The notes: generated from the sequence alone by a model not told the origin. A DNA stretch of 64,000 bases from Microbacterium halimionae (GCF_011761265.1 NZ_JAAOZB010000001.1:496001-560000); one strand, 5' to 3'. Counted from the first letter of the stretch, positions 36,620 to 45,900 are shown. Program-made: numbers and translations.

Positions 36620-36642
36620 GTACCCACCTTTTGGTAAGGTAC
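36620..36642. promoter_or_regulatory. HxlR operator candidate and leaderless promoter
   Basis: Inverted repeat GTACC (36620-36624)/GGTAC (36638-36642) with inner ACC/GGT halves, in the 99-bp space between the QorB-like gene and the HxlR gene. It overlaps the regulator's -10 (TAAGGT, 36635-36640), which ends six bases before GTG 36647. GTAC-containing dyads are usual for HxlR/HypR-type regulators. Confidence 0.6.
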
Positions 36643-36646
36643 TCAC

Positions 36647-37036
36647 GTGTCCATCAGTTTTGCGGAAATTCAAGCGTCTCGGCCAGGATCTTTTTCTCTC
36701 GCGTGCCCCACGCGCACCGTTCTTGACCACGTCATGAGTCGATGGGGCGTCTTGGTTCTCTGCGCGCTTTCGAACGGCACGCGGCGCTGGAGCGAGCTCC
36801 GACGCGAAGTTGATGGCATCAGCGAGAAAATGCTCGCATCCACTCTTCGAACCCTGACAGCTGATGGCATCATCTCGCGCACCGCCCTGGCAACCGTTCC
36901 GCCGCACGTCGAGTACTGCCTCACGGATACCGGCCGCGAATTGATGGAACGCATGCTTCCTCTCATCGACTGGATCTCCGCGAACGCCGACGACATCGTC
37001 GGCGATGTCGAGAATGCAGATGCCGTCATCTACTGA
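36647..37036 (+). CDS. HxlR-family transcriptional regulator
   Basis: 129-residue winged-helix regulator. The conserved HxlR blocks are CPTRTVLDHVMSRWGVLVLCALSNGTRRWSELRREVDGISEKMLASTLRTLTADGIISRT and VPPHVEYCLTDTGREL. Cys20 precedes the first helix, the position used for redox sensing in HypR/QorR-type members; a second cysteine (Cys39) follows. GTG 36647 is six bases after TAAGGT with no ribosome-binding site, so leaderless. It is divergent from the oxidoreductase it probably controls. Its 3' end overlaps the start of the flavoenzyme gene by 17 bases. Confidence 0.92.
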   Translation: MSISFAEIQASRPGSFSLACPTRTVLDHVMSRWGVLVLCALSNGTRRWSELRREVDGISEKMLASTLRTLTADGIISRTALATVPPHVEYCLTDTGRELMERMLPLIDWISANADDIVGDVENADAVIY

Positions 37037-38471
37037 CGCGAATGTCGTCGGCTCGGGCCCGAACGGACTCGCCGCGGCTGTCACTCTCGCGCGTGCCGGC
37101 TACACCGTGCGGGTCTACGAAAAGGCCGACACGATCGGCGGAGCCGCGCGAACTCTTCCACTGACCATGCCGGGCTTCGAACATGATCTCGCTTCAGCAG
37201 TTCATCCGCTCGCACTCGCCTCGCCGTTCTTCCGCGCATTCGGGCTCGCCTCGCGGGTAGACGTTCGCGTTCCCGACATTTCGTTTGCGCACCCCCTCGT
37301 TGCTGGGCGGAGCGTCGTCGCATATCGAAGCCTTGAGCGCACAGTGTCAGAACTCGGACGCGATGGCCGCGCATACCGTCGGCTCCTCGCGCCTCTCGTA
37401 GCTCACGCCGACGACGTTGCCCGGTTCACTGGGTCCGCACTGTTACAGATTCCCGACGCACCCGTCGTTGCAGCGAGGTTTGGGCTGGGTGCACTGATCC
37501 AGGGCACGCCACTGTGGAATGCAGGCTTTCGCGGAGAAGATGCGCGGGCGCTGCTTACGGGAGCTGCCGCGCACACCGTTTTGCCCCTGCCCTCTCTCGC
37601 GAGTGCCGCTGCTGGTCTCGCTCTCACCACTCACGCTCATGCGGGCGGCTGGCCGGTTCCCGTTGGTGGCAGTCAGGCGATCATCAACGCCCTCGTTGCA
37701 GATCTCGAAGCACACGGTGGCAAAGTGATCACCGGTGTTGACGTCCAGACTCTCGGTGATCTGCCGGCATCCGAGATCACCATTCTCGATGTCACTCCGC
37801 GCGCGTTCGTTGGTCTTGCGGGTGACAGGATGCCGTCGTCTTACCGCCGCTCGCTCGAGCGCTTCCGATACGGCAGCGGCGTCGCCAAAGTGGACTTTGC
37901 GCTGCGTGAACCAGTTCCCTGGACTGATCCGGTGCTGCGGCAAGCACCCACTCTGCATCTCGGTGGCACTCGCGCGCAGATTGCCCGCGCCGAGGATGCC
38001 GTGGCGCGGGGTGGACACCCGACATCCCCCTACGTTCTCGTCTCGCAACCGTCTGTGCTCGATTCCGGTCGCGCACCGGGCGGGGCAGCGACCCTGTGGG
38101 CGTATACGCACGTTCCGGCCGGCTCCACGCTTCACCGCCGCAACGCAATAATTGCCGCGATCGAGCGCTTTGCTCCAGGCTTTCGGGACGTCATCCTTGC
38201 CTCTTCAAGCATGAGCGCGACCGACATCGAGGTAAGCAATCCCAACCTCATTGGTGGCGATATCGGTGCGGGTGCTCCCACACTTTCGCAGTTGATTGCG
38301 AGGCCGCGTCTCACACACGACCCGTGGCGGACGCCGATTCGCGGCGTTTACCTCTGTGGCGCATCAACCGCGCCCGGACCCGGGGTCCACGGCCTTTCAG
38401 GCTGGTATGCGGCACAAAGCGCCCTGCGCACGCATGCTCAGCTCGAATCGCCGGATCTGTCGCCCCGCTAG
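37020..38471 (+). CDS. phytoene-dehydrogenase-like FAD oxidoreductase
   Basis: About 483 residues of the NAD(P)/FAD amine-oxidase/CrtI-like family. FAD-binding N-terminus NVVGSGPNGLAAAVTLARAGYTVRVYEKADTIGGAART; C-terminal FAD block GVYLCGASTAPGPGVHGLSGWYAAQSAL. Between them is the GGSQAIINALVADLEAHGGKVITGVDV substrate-side block. Possible starts are ATG 37005, 37014 and 37020; the last gives MPSSTDANVVGSG, the usual lead length, and none has a strong ribosome-binding site. It overlaps hxlR, so may be coupled to it. The reaction is unknown; no carotenoid genes adjoin. Confidence 0.85.
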   Translation: MPSSTDANVVGSGPNGLAAAVTLARAGYTVRVYEKADTIGGAARTLPLTMPGFEHDLASAVHPLALASPFFRAFGLASRVDVRVPDISFAHPLVAGRSVVAYRSLERTVSELGRDGRAYRRLLAPLVAHADDVARFTGSALLQIPDAPVVAARFGLGALIQGTPLWNAGFRGEDARALLTGAAAHTVLPLPSLASAAAGLALTTHAHAGGWPVPVGGSQAIINALVADLEAHGGKVITGVDVQTLGDLPASEITILDVTPRAFVGLAGDRMPSSYRRSLERFRYGSGVAKVDFALREPVPWTDPVLRQAPTLHLGGTRAQIARAEDAVARGGHPTSPYVLVSQPSVLDSGRAPGGAATLWAYTHVPAGSTLHRRNAIIAAIERFAPGFRDVILASSSMSATDIEVSNPNLIGGDIGAGAPTLSQLIARPRLTHDPWRTPIRGVYLCGASTAPGPGVHGLSGWYAAQSALRTHAQLESPDLSPR

Positions 38472-38487
38472 GAGCGCCTTCGGGGAG

Positions 38488-38853
38488 CTACTTGGTTACG
38501 GATTCGTCCGCGATGTCAGAATCCGCCAATTCATCAACCACGAGATCCGACTTGTGAATTGCGCCATTTCGGTAGGCCTGTCGTCCCACTATGTGCGCTG
38601 AAAGGGGTGCTGTTGCCAGCTGCATCATGATCACAGGCAAAAGGAAAGCAACAACGGGCCACGAGCGCAGCGAGACCGCCACAGCAAGGCACACCAGCAC
38701 GAGGCCGAGCACCTGTGGCTTGGTGGCCGCGTGCAATCGCGACGCAACATCACGAAAGCGCACGACGCCGACAGCGGCGCTCAAACACAGCAGCGCACCC
38801 AGCAGGATGAGAACCAGCGAGACTCCGTCGAGCCAGGCATCAAGAGTCGGCAC
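38488..38853 (-). CDS. mrpG: Na+/H+ antiporter subunit G
   Basis: Small membrane subunit of the Mrp multisubunit cation/proton antiporter, 121 residues with three helices (VSLVLILLGALLCLSAAVGVV, PQVLGLVLVCLAVAVSL, VVAFLLPVIMMQLATAPLSAHIVG). The motif RFRDVASRLHAATKPQVLG near residues 32-50 is the G-subunit hallmark, and the TAPLSAHIVGRQAYRNG block follows. The tail is acidic. Last gene of the operon; starts at the base where mrpF stops. Confidence 0.95.
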   Translation of the reverse strand: MPTLDAWLDGVSLVLILLGALLCLSAAVGVVRFRDVASRLHAATKPQVLGLVLVCLAVAVSLRSWPVVAFLLPVIMMQLATAPLSAHIVGRQAYRNGAIHKSDLVVDELADSDIADESVTK

Positions 38854-39116
38854 TATCTGTTGTCCTTCCTGGCGACGAACTGGGCAATCGAGATAGACCC
38901 GAAGACTCCGACCGCGGCAATGATGAGAAGTACCGGCAGCGTACGAGTGTGATGATTAATCGCCATGTCTGCGGCAAGCACACACATCACTTCGGTAAGC
39001 AGAACATCGGATGCGACGGCTCGGTCAAGAATCGATGGACCACGAACAATTCGCCACATAGTGATGAGAGCGGCGACTGCGAAAACGATGCAGATGATCA
39101 GCAGCATCACGTTCAT
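38853..39116 (-). CDS. mrpF: Na+/H+ antiporter subunit F
   Basis: 87-residue membrane subunit with three helices. MRIVRGPSILDRAVASDVLLTEVMCVLAAD-like sequence (here WRIVRGPSILDRAVASDVLL) is the F-subunit signature with the conserved RGP and DR residues. The stop and the mrpG start share a base; the start overlaps mrpE by four bases. Confidence 0.95.
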   Translation of the reverse strand: MNVMLLIICIVFAVAALITMWRIVRGPSILDRAVASDVLLTEVMCVLAADMAINHHTRTLPVLLIIAAVGVFGSISIAQFVARKDNR

Positions 39117-39685
39117 GCGGATCCTCCAGCGGTGGCGTTCTGGTGCGCGCTGATCTGTGCGACCTGTTTTCGAGAGCCGACCGCGCGAACAATGCGGCGC
39201 TCCCAGAGCTGTACATGGCGACGCTGAGCATCAGCGTCTGCTGCGGAGTCGACGCCGACCACGTGCACATACAAGATTCGCTGATCGCGATCGACATCGA
39301 CGAGAAGCGAACCCGGAACAAGCGAGGCGGTGACCGCCGTGTGGGTCATGATGAGGTCATCATCGATCACGAGCGGCACCGCGATAATCGCAGCCCCGGG
39401 TTGCCGGCGAAAGTCGAAGACCTGCAGCGCTACGACGACAGAACCTCGCACAACTTCAATGGCGAAAGTCACCAAGAAAATAAGGCCGTACCAGCCGTTT
39501 ATGCGCCCTGAGAGCTCCACCGGCGGTAGCCGAAATACTCGCGTGACGAAGATAGCCGCCGCAACTCCGGTGAGAAAAGCGACAAGCGTGAACTGGCCCC
39601 ACAGCAGCATCCACAACGCCACGAGCCATACGAAGAATGGCATCTGGCGCCAAACCCGCGTCAATCGCTTCTGCGGCGTCATCAT
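39113..39685 (-). CDS. mrpE: Na+/H+ antiporter subunit E
   Basis: 190 residues: two or three N-terminal helices (PFFVWLVALWMLLWGQFTLVAFLTGVAAAIFVTRVF; YGLIFLVTFAIEVVRGSVVVALQVF) and a cytoplasmic domain. The PGAAIIAVPLVIDDDLIMTHTAVTASLVPGSLLVDVDRDQRILYVHVVGVD stretch is diagnostic of MrpE. The sequence is longer than average at the C-terminus, which is Ala/Gln-rich. Overlaps mrpD and mrpF by four bases each. Confidence 0.95.
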   Translation of the reverse strand: MMTPQKRLTRVWRQMPFFVWLVALWMLLWGQFTLVAFLTGVAAAIFVTRVFRLPPVELSGRINGWYGLIFLVTFAIEVVRGSVVVALQVFDFRRQPGAAIIAVPLVIDDDLIMTHTAVTASLVPGSLLVDVDRDQRILYVHVVGVDSAADADAQRRHVQLWERRIVRAVGSRKQVAQISAHQNATAGGSA

Positions 39686-41247
39686 GATCGCGTCTCCTGA
39701 TCGACCTGAACGATGTGCACCGGCTCCAAGAGCGCGGCGCCGATGCGCTCACACACTTCGTAGAGCGGTCCAGCAAAGATCGTCAGCGCGACGGTAACCG
39801 CCACCATTCCTGTCGTGGCCGCGGTCATAATTCGCGGAATCGAACGTCGCGCGGTCTGCACCGTCGCCTCGGGAGCGTCACCGAGATATGAGATGCGGGC
39901 TTCGATCTCAGCTTCTTCCGGAGCGTCGCTCTTCTCGCGCCAGAACGAAAGGTTCCACGCCCGCATCAGGGCGTAAAGCGTGAGCAGCGACGTCACGATG
40001 CCAGCCACGATGAGCACCATCATGAGTGGTGTGCCGACCTCGGCCGCAGCGTCAAAGAGCGCGTACTTTCCGATGAAGCCCGAGAACGGCGGAAGACCCC
40101 CGAGGTTGACCGCCGGTATGAAATACAACACGGCGATCATCGGGGCCGCGCGCATCAGACCCTTGACCTTCAAAATGGAGGTGCTGCCGGCACGTCGCTC
40201 CACCAGGCCGACCGCCAAGAACAGCGTGGTTTGCACGATGATGTGGTGCACCATGTAGTAAATCGTGGCGCCAATCGCTGCCGGTGTCGCGATCGCAAGC
40301 CCGAAAACCATGTAGCCGATATGACTCACAAGCGTGAACGACAGGATGCGTTTCAGCTCAGCCTGGGCCAACGCACCGAGAACTCCGACAATCATGGTCG
40401 CGAGCGCCACGATCATAAGAAGGTCATTGACGCTGTTGTCAGAGAACAGCTGGGTTTCGGTGCGGATCAGCGCGTAAACACCGACTTTTGTCAGCAGGCC
40501 CGCGAACACCGCCGTCACGGGTGCCGGAGCCGTCGGGTAAGAGTCTGGGAGCCAGAACGAAAGTGGGAAGACCGCGGCCTTGATCGCAAAAGCCAGCAAC
40601 AGCATCAAGTGCAACACGAGCTGCAGATCCTGCGGCAACTCCGTCATGCGCTCTGAGATCTGCGCCATGTTGACGGTGCCGAGTGCCCCATAAATCATCG
40701 CGATCGCCGCGAGGAAAAGAATCGACGAGACAAGGGAAACAACGATGTACACGGCGCCGGTGCGAATGCGCGACTCGGTACTCCCGAGAGTTATCAACAC
40801 AAAGGATGCCACGAGCAGAATTTCGAACCCGACATAGAGGTTGAAAAGGTCACCCGCGATGAACGCGTTGAAAATACCTGCGGCAAGAATCAAATACGAC
40901 GGGTGAAAAATTGAGACTGGTGTTTCGTCGTCACCGTCTGCGGCGCCTTGACCCACTGAGAACAAGAGCACCGCGAGCAGCACCACGCTCGAGACGAGAA
41001 CGAGAAGCGCCGAAAGCCTGTCGACGTAAAGCACTATGCCGAAGGGAACAGGCCATCCACCGACCGATACGGCAATGGGGGTGCCAGCATCCACCGCCAC
41101 GAGCAGAATGCCAGAGATCACAAAAGTGACGGTCAGCGTGATGACCGAGATGGTCACCTGCGCCCGGCGGTGCCGTCCCGCGATGAGAGCCATCGCCGCC
41201 CCGAGGAGCGGCAGGGTCACGAGCAGGGGAACAAGAGCGCTCATCAT
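39682..41247 (-). CDS. mrpD: Na+/H+ antiporter subunit D
   Basis: 521-residue proton-translocating subunit related to complex I NuoM/NuoN, with about fourteen helices. The conserved proton-channel block FAIKAAVFPLSFWLPDSYPTAPAPVTAVFAGLLTKVGVYALIR contains the key Lys residues and lies near residue 215; FEILLVASFVLI holds the conserved Glu. The C-terminal cytoplasmic segment is acidic (KSDAPEEAEIEARI). ATGA overlaps on both sides keep subunit stoichiometry coupled. Confidence 0.96.
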   Translation of the reverse strand: MMSALVPLLVTLPLLGAAMALIAGRHRRAQVTISVITLTVTFVISGILLVAVDAGTPIAVSVGGWPVPFGIVLYVDRLSALLVLVSSVVLLAVLLFSVGQGAADGDDETPVSIFHPSYLILAAGIFNAFIAGDLFNLYVGFEILLVASFVLITLGSTESRIRTGAVYIVVSLVSSILFLAAIAMIYGALGTVNMAQISERMTELPQDLQLVLHLMLLLAFAIKAAVFPLSFWLPDSYPTAPAPVTAVFAGLLTKVGVYALIRTETQLFSDNSVNDLLMIVALATMIVGVLGALAQAELKRILSFTLVSHIGYMVFGLAIATPAAIGATIYYMVHHIIVQTTLFLAVGLVERRAGSTSILKVKGLMRAAPMIAVLYFIPAVNLGGLPPFSGFIGKYALFDAAAEVGTPLMMVLIVAGIVTSLLTLYALMRAWNLSFWREKSDAPEEAEIEARISYLGDAPEATVQTARRSIPRIMTAATTGMVAVTVALTIFAGPLYEVCERIGAALLEPVHIVQVDQETRS

Positions 41248-41774
41248 CGATCGCCCTCCGGTCTCTCGTAACCGCTATCTGTGGGAGCATCGTCGCGAAG
41301 CCCCGGAACATCGGCACTGTTGAGCACGGTCAACGGAGACGCGGCGTCGCCAACAAAGTCTGTGACCGCGTCGCTGTCTTGTTCTTCTGCTTCATCGTCA
41401 AGTGTCTCTTCGGTCTCGGCGCTGCGTCCGCGCACTGCGAGGTCTTCCGCGTCATCCTCGACGGTGTCGGCTTGACCGAGCTGCCAGGATCGATAGATCA
41501 GCGCGAGCAGGAACGCAGACACCGCAAACGTGATCACGATTGCTGTGAGCATGAGCGCCTGAGGAAGCGGGTCGCTGAAGGTGTCGGAATCTCCGGACCC
41601 GTAGAACGGTGCCATTCCCGGGTCGCCGATCACGATCAAGAGCAGGAGATTGGCAGCGTTGCCGAGAAGAAGGAACCCGATGAGTACGCGGGTAAGACTG
41701 CGCTCGAGCATCGCGTAGACGCCGCACGCGAAGAGAACCGCCATCACGATGATCAGCGAAAGAGAGACTGTCAT
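41244..41774 (-). CDS. mrpC: Na+/H+ antiporter subunit C
   Basis: 176 residues, related to NuoK: three helices (SLSLIIVMAVLFACGVYAML, VLIGFLLLGNAANLLLLIVI, PQALMLTAIVITFAVSAFLLALIYRSWQ). The DPLPQALMLTAIVI motif is the C-subunit signature. It carries an unusually long acidic tail of about 65 residues (VEDDAEDLAVRGRSAETEETLDDEAEEQDSDAV) not needed for the fold. Overlaps mrpA and mrpD by four bases. Confidence 0.95.
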   Translation of the reverse strand: MTVSLSLIIVMAVLFACGVYAMLERSLTRVLIGFLLLGNAANLLLLIVIGDPGMAPFYGSGDSDTFSDPLPQALMLTAIVITFAVSAFLLALIYRSWQLGQADTVEDDAEDLAVRGRSAETEETLDDEAEEQDSDAVTDFVGDAASPLTVLNSADVPGLRDDAPTDSGYERPEGDR

Positions 41775-44704
41775 GCGGTGGTGACACCCCGCATCCGACT
41801 CTGCTGTGTCTGTCGATCGACTTCTGCACCGAGGCTTCGCAGCACATCGAGCACGAGCCCGATAACCACGAGATAAACGCCGATGTCGAAGATTGTCGAA
41901 CTTACGAACTCGATGTGGCCCAAAAGAGGAATCTCAGCCTCGAACACCATGCTCGTCAGGGGGTCGCTCCCGAAGAACATCGGCACAATTGCGCACGCGA
42001 GAGCAAGGCTCATACCGATTCCAAGTAGACGTCCGGCGTCTGTGGGTGCCGCTACGCCGAGTTCGTACCTTCCTCCTGCCACGTACCTCATGACGAGCGC
42101 CATTCCCGCAACCAATCCGCCTGCGAAACCGCCGCCGGGCAGGTTATGGCCTGCGAACAGCAGGTAAAGAGAAACCAGAATGATCGTGTGAAACAGCACG
42201 CGAACGATCACTTCTAAGACAATGGAACGACTTTCGGGGCGCATCCGCTGGCCACCCAGCAGCCATGTTCGCGGCTGCTGAATCGGACCCGTCGTTTGCG
42301 GTTTCGATCCCGATGACGTTTCGACAAGCGGTCTTCCGTCCCGCACCCGCGGCAGCGGTCGGGTGAGTTGCGTCAGCGTGTCAGAGCGGTGAGTGACGAA
42401 CACGAGGGATGCTACGCCGGTGGCGGCGAGGATCAGCACCGACAACTCCCCCATGGTGTCCCAGCCACGAATGTCGACGAGCGCCACGTTGACGACATTT
42501 CGCCCGTGGCCAAGCTCATAGGCGAGTTCCGGGAAACTTACCGAGATCGGTGCGGCTTCCCGCGCGGCCGTCGCAACAATTGCCACGAATGCCATCGTGA
42601 CCCCGACGGCACCGGCGAGCACTGCCCGAGCGAACGGCCATACCGAGGCGTTGTGGTCGCCCAAGCGTGCGGGGATTCGACGCAACACCAGTGCAAACGC
42701 GACAAGCGTGACGGTCTCGATGAGCACTTGAGTGAGCGCGAGGTCCGGCGCGCCACTCGTTGCAAACAACACAACCATTCCGAGACCTGTCACGGAGACG
42801 AGAACGACGCCGGTGTAGCGCTTCCGCGCCCTGACGGCGATGATTCCGGCAATGATCATGATCGGTGCCACGACAATTTGTGCCGGCGACTGCCAGAGCG
42901 CCAGATCCGTCTGCCACGCGGGATTTGCCAACAGGGCGGTGCCTTCCGCCACGACAAAGACGAGGAAGATCGTGCCGACGTAGACGGGGAGCGATCCTCG
43001 CTGTGTCGAACTCGTGGTCACTACGGCAACACGCGCGATGACTCGGAGTGTCGCGTTGTAAACCCCACCCGCAGTGAACGGCAGCACTCGGCGCCGACGC
43101 TCCCAGCCGAACTTTCGCGCAAAGACGAAGACGGCCGCCCCAAGCAAAAGAGTTCCGATTGATATCCCGAGAGCGGGCTCAAGGCCATGCCAAAGAGCGA
43201 GGTGATAGGTGTACTCGGGCGCGGGCACACCGTCAGATGCGAATGGTGCGGTGTCGGCGTACTTTTCAAGCGCCGAGCCGACCACTGATGAGGCAACACC
43301 GCCAGCAATCGTGAGTGCTCCAAGGACCACGGGCGCGGTCAAGAATCCGATCGGGGGCGCGGGCCACTCGGTCGGAGTTTTGGTGCGACCATCGGCATCT
43401 TTCTTCGTCCAGAACGCTCCCCAGACGAAGCGGATACCGTACGCCGCCGTCAAGACCGAACCCGCAACGATCCCGAGCAGGGCAACGAGACCCCAGATCG
43501 AGCCACCCTCAGCCTCAGTGAGCAGGGCCGAGAGTGCGGCCTCTTTTCCGACGAAACCGATCGTTGGGATAACACCTGCCATCGATGAGATCGCCACAAT
43601 CGCGCACGTCGCAAGAAGAGGCGCGCGTCTTCCGAGCCCACTGAGGTCGTCGATATTTCGGGTTGAGAGCTGCCGGTCTATAATCCCGACGACGAGGAAA
43701 AGGGCTGATTTGAAGAGCGCGTGAGCTATCAGCAGTGTGATGCCGGCGAGTGCTGTATCGCGGGTTCCGTAGCCGAGCACAACAGTCAAGAAACCGAGCT
43801 GGCTCACGGTACCGAACGCGAGCAGGCGCTTGAGGTCAGTCTCGCGGAGGGCCTGGACACCTCCAAGCAGCATCGTAAAGACACCGAGCGTGATGATGAT
43901 CGGGCGCCAGGGAGCGGAATCGGCGTACATCGGGGCAAAGCGCGCGATGAGATAGATGCCAGCCTTGACCATTGCGGCGGCATGCAGGTACGCGCTTACC
44001 GGCGTGGGGGCGGCCATCGCGCCCGGCAACCAGAAATGGAAGGGGAATATCGCGGACTTCGACAGCGCTCCGACCAGGAGCAGCACAAGCGCGGCGTCGA
44101 TCACGGGGCCGGTTGGGATGTCAGTGAGTATCTGCGAAAGACTCGAGGTGCCTGCTTCGACGACGAACAGCACAACGCCGATCAGCATGACCAAACCGCC
44201 GAGCGTTGTGACCAAAAGCGCCTGCAGCGCCGCGCGTCGGCTGGCGCCTCGCATGTTGTAGAAGCCGATGAGCAGGTACGACAACACGCTGGTGATTTCC
44301 CAGAACATCACGAGCATGACGATGTCATCCGTCAAAACGAGCCCGTACATCGCTCCCGCAAAGGCGAGCAGAACCGCGGCGAACTGCCCAACGCCCTGCG
44401 TCTTTCCGCGGAAATACCAGCGGCAGTAGAGCATGACGAGAGCCCCGACACCCGTGACGATGAGCGTCATGACCCAGCTGAGCACGTCCATACGCATCGA
44501 CAGCTCGATGCCCAAACTCGGGATCCAGGAGTATGACTCGTGCGGAATACTGCCGCTCAGCACCTGCGGAGCGTGCGCCACCGCAGCCCCAAAGGCGATG
44601 AGCGGCAGAAGAGCGGTCACATAGAACGCCCGAGCCCCGATGCGGGCGACAACGGCGGGCACGAGGAGCGGAAGTATCGCGAACGCGCTAAGGAGGAGAA
44701 GCAA
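41771..44704 (-). CDS. mrpA: Na+/H+ antiporter subunit A fused to subunit B
   Basis: 977-residue membrane protein. Residues 1 to about 480 are the NuoL-like antiporter module, with VMFWEITSVLSYLLIGFYNM and the channel block GALSKSAIFPFHFWLPGAMAAPTPVSAYLHAAAMVKAGIYLIARF. A middle part follows with GAPDLALTQVLIETVTLVAFALVLRRIPA (MBH/NuoJ-like). The last 150 residues form an MrpB domain: FHTIILVSLYLLFAGHNLPGGGFAGGLVAGMALVMRYVAGG. The A-B fusion explains the missing separate mrpB gene. The start is TTG 44704, with GAGGAGGA just upstream. First gene of mrpACDEFG, which exports Na+ against protons in pH/salt homeostasis. Confidence 0.95.
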   Translation of the reverse strand: MLLLLSAFAILPLLVPAVVARIGARAFYVTALLPLIAFGAAVAHAPQVLSGSIPHESYSWIPSLGIELSMRMDVLSWVMTLIVTGVGALVMLYCRWYFRGKTQGVGQFAAVLLAFAGAMYGLVLTDDIVMLVMFWEITSVLSYLLIGFYNMRGASRRAALQALLVTTLGGLVMLIGVVLFVVEAGTSSLSQILTDIPTGPVIDAALVLLLVGALSKSAIFPFHFWLPGAMAAPTPVSAYLHAAAMVKAGIYLIARFAPMYADSAPWRPIIITLGVFTMLLGGVQALRETDLKRLLAFGTVSQLGFLTVVLGYGTRDTALAGITLLIAHALFKSALFLVVGIIDRQLSTRNIDDLSGLGRRAPLLATCAIVAISSMAGVIPTIGFVGKEAALSALLTEAEGGSIWGLVALLGIVAGSVLTAAYGIRFVWGAFWTKKDADGRTKTPTEWPAPPIGFLTAPVVLGALTIAGGVASSVVGSALEKYADTAPFASDGVPAPEYTYHLALWHGLEPALGISIGTLLLGAAVFVFARKFGWERRRRVLPFTAGGVYNATLRVIARVAVVTTSSTQRGSLPVYVGTIFLVFVVAEGTALLANPAWQTDLALWQSPAQIVVAPIMIIAGIIAVRARKRYTGVVLVSVTGLGMVVLFATSGAPDLALTQVLIETVTLVAFALVLRRIPARLGDHNASVWPFARAVLAGAVGVTMAFVAIVATAAREAAPISVSFPELAYELGHGRNVVNVALVDIRGWDTMGELSVLILAATGVASLVFVTHRSDTLTQLTRPLPRVRDGRPLVETSSGSKPQTTGPIQQPRTWLLGGQRMRPESRSIVLEVIVRVLFHTIILVSLYLLFAGHNLPGGGFAGGLVAGMALVMRYVAGGRYELGVAAPTDAGRLLGIGMSLALACAIVPMFFGSDPLTSMVFEAEIPLLGHIEFVSSTIFDIGVYLVVIGLVLDVLRSLGAEVDRQTQQSRMRGVTTA

Positions 44705-44787
44705 GAGTCCTCCTCGGAGTCGTCAGTATTGGCGCAGATTATGCGTCTCGGGCGATCGGGGTGCGAAGACTATTCTACGGGCCAATT

Positions 44788-45855
44788 TCAAGAATCCGGC
44801 GGGAGGGCCGTCGTGTTCCCCTCGCGGAATACGCATGTGAACTCAATCGTCGCGGCATTATCCCCCTCCAACATGGCAGTCACAGCACGTCCAGCAGCAC
44901 GACCCTTTTCGGTCGCGGGCTGCGACATCGTTGTGAGCAGATACGGGGCAAGGCCATCAACATCGACCCCGTCGAAACCCGTCACGCTGACATCCTCCGG
45001 AACGCGTAAACCCGCCTCCTCCGCAGCTCGAATGACTCCCGCGGCGAGCAGGTCGCTTTGCGCGACAACCGCTGTGGGCCGATCGGAACCGGCGAAGATC
45101 TCTCTTCCCGCGATGACGCCCTCGTCGATCGAACTATTTCTCGCAGACATTGCGGGCGCGTCAGGGAACACCTGGCGCGCACCCTGAAGCCGATCGCGCA
45201 TCACGTCGACGGTGATCGTCGCTTCCCGCTGTTCATTGATCCACCCACGCTCACCGGAGACATCCGTGGGCAGCGTGACGAGTGCGACGCGGGTGTGTCC
45301 AAGTTTCTTGAGGTGCTCGGCCACGACGCTTTGAGCAAAGGAATTATCAAGCAGGACGGCGGGCACGTCCGACCCTGCGTCGCCTTCAATCACAACAACT
45401 GGGATTCGTCGCGAGAGGACGATCTCCAAGGAGGCTCGCATCCGGGCGTTGCATCCGATCAATACGGCCGCATCGATCGGTGCTGTGGTCAACGTTGCGC
45501 CACTCTCTCCTGAGCCACTCTCGCCTTCAACGTCATCACGCAAGAGCAGCAAGCCAGCGCCCTGTGGGGCCACCGCATCCGCGAGTCCATCCATCATCGC
45601 TCGGGTTACGGGGTCCAGAAAGGCGCCACCCAGGTGGCCTTGAAAAACGACACCGACGATGCCCGATCGACCCCGTCTGAGCGATGCAGCTCGTGGATCT
45701 GGGCCGGTGTAGCGAAGCCTCACTGCCGCGTCGAGCACTCGCTGACGCGTTGCATCTGTGACAGGGGTTTTTCCGCTGAAGACAACGGATGCCGTAGATG
45801 CCGACACCCCCGCCTCGCGGGCAACGTCGGCGATAGTCGCCCGTCGCGCGTTCAT
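44788..45855 (-). CDS. LacI-family transcriptional regulator
   Basis: 355 residues. N-terminal LacI HTH and hinge: ATIADVAREAGVSASTASVVFSGKTPVTDATRQRVLDAAVRLRYTGPDPRAASLRRGRSG. The periplasmic-binding-protein-like sensor includes VVVIEGDAGSDVPAVLLDNSFAQSVVAEHLKKLGHTRVALVT and DVSVTGFDGVDVDGLAPYLLTTMSQP. ATG 45855 sits six bases after minus-strand TACGAT (leaderless); a longer frame to 46059 is antisense to the transporter gene. It is divergent from an MFS transporter, and a LacI-type dyad lies between them, so it probably represses the transporter. Effector, likely a sugar or nucleoside, is unknown. Confidence 0.93.
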   Translation of the reverse strand: MNARRATIADVAREAGVSASTASVVFSGKTPVTDATRQRVLDAAVRLRYTGPDPRAASLRRGRSGIVGVVFQGHLGGAFLDPVTRAMMDGLADAVAPQGAGLLLLRDDVEGESGSGESGATLTTAPIDAAVLIGCNARMRASLEIVLSRRIPVVVIEGDAGSDVPAVLLDNSFAQSVVAEHLKKLGHTRVALVTLPTDVSGERGWINEQREATITVDVMRDRLQGARQVFPDAPAMSARNSSIDEGVIAGREIFAGSDRPTAVVAQSDLLAAGVIRAAEEAGLRVPEDVSVTGFDGVDVDGLAPYLLTTMSQPATEKGRAAGRAVTAMLEGDNAATIEFTCVFREGNTTALPPDS

Positions 45856-45861
45856 GGAGCG

Positions 45862-45867
45862 ATCGTA
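45862..45867 (-). promoter_or_regulatory. -10 element of the LacI-family gene (leaderless)
   Basis: Minus-strand TACGAT ending six bases before ATG 45855, with no ribosome-binding site. Confidence 0.5.
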
Positions 45868-45900
45868 GCCTTCTCTGGCGATGTCACCTATCGCAGGGAT

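Noticed and set aside
43721..44536. 271-codon plus-strand frame inside mrpA
   Set aside because: Antisense to clear MrpA helices and with the His/Glu/Arg-rich composition of a mirror frame; no start signal.
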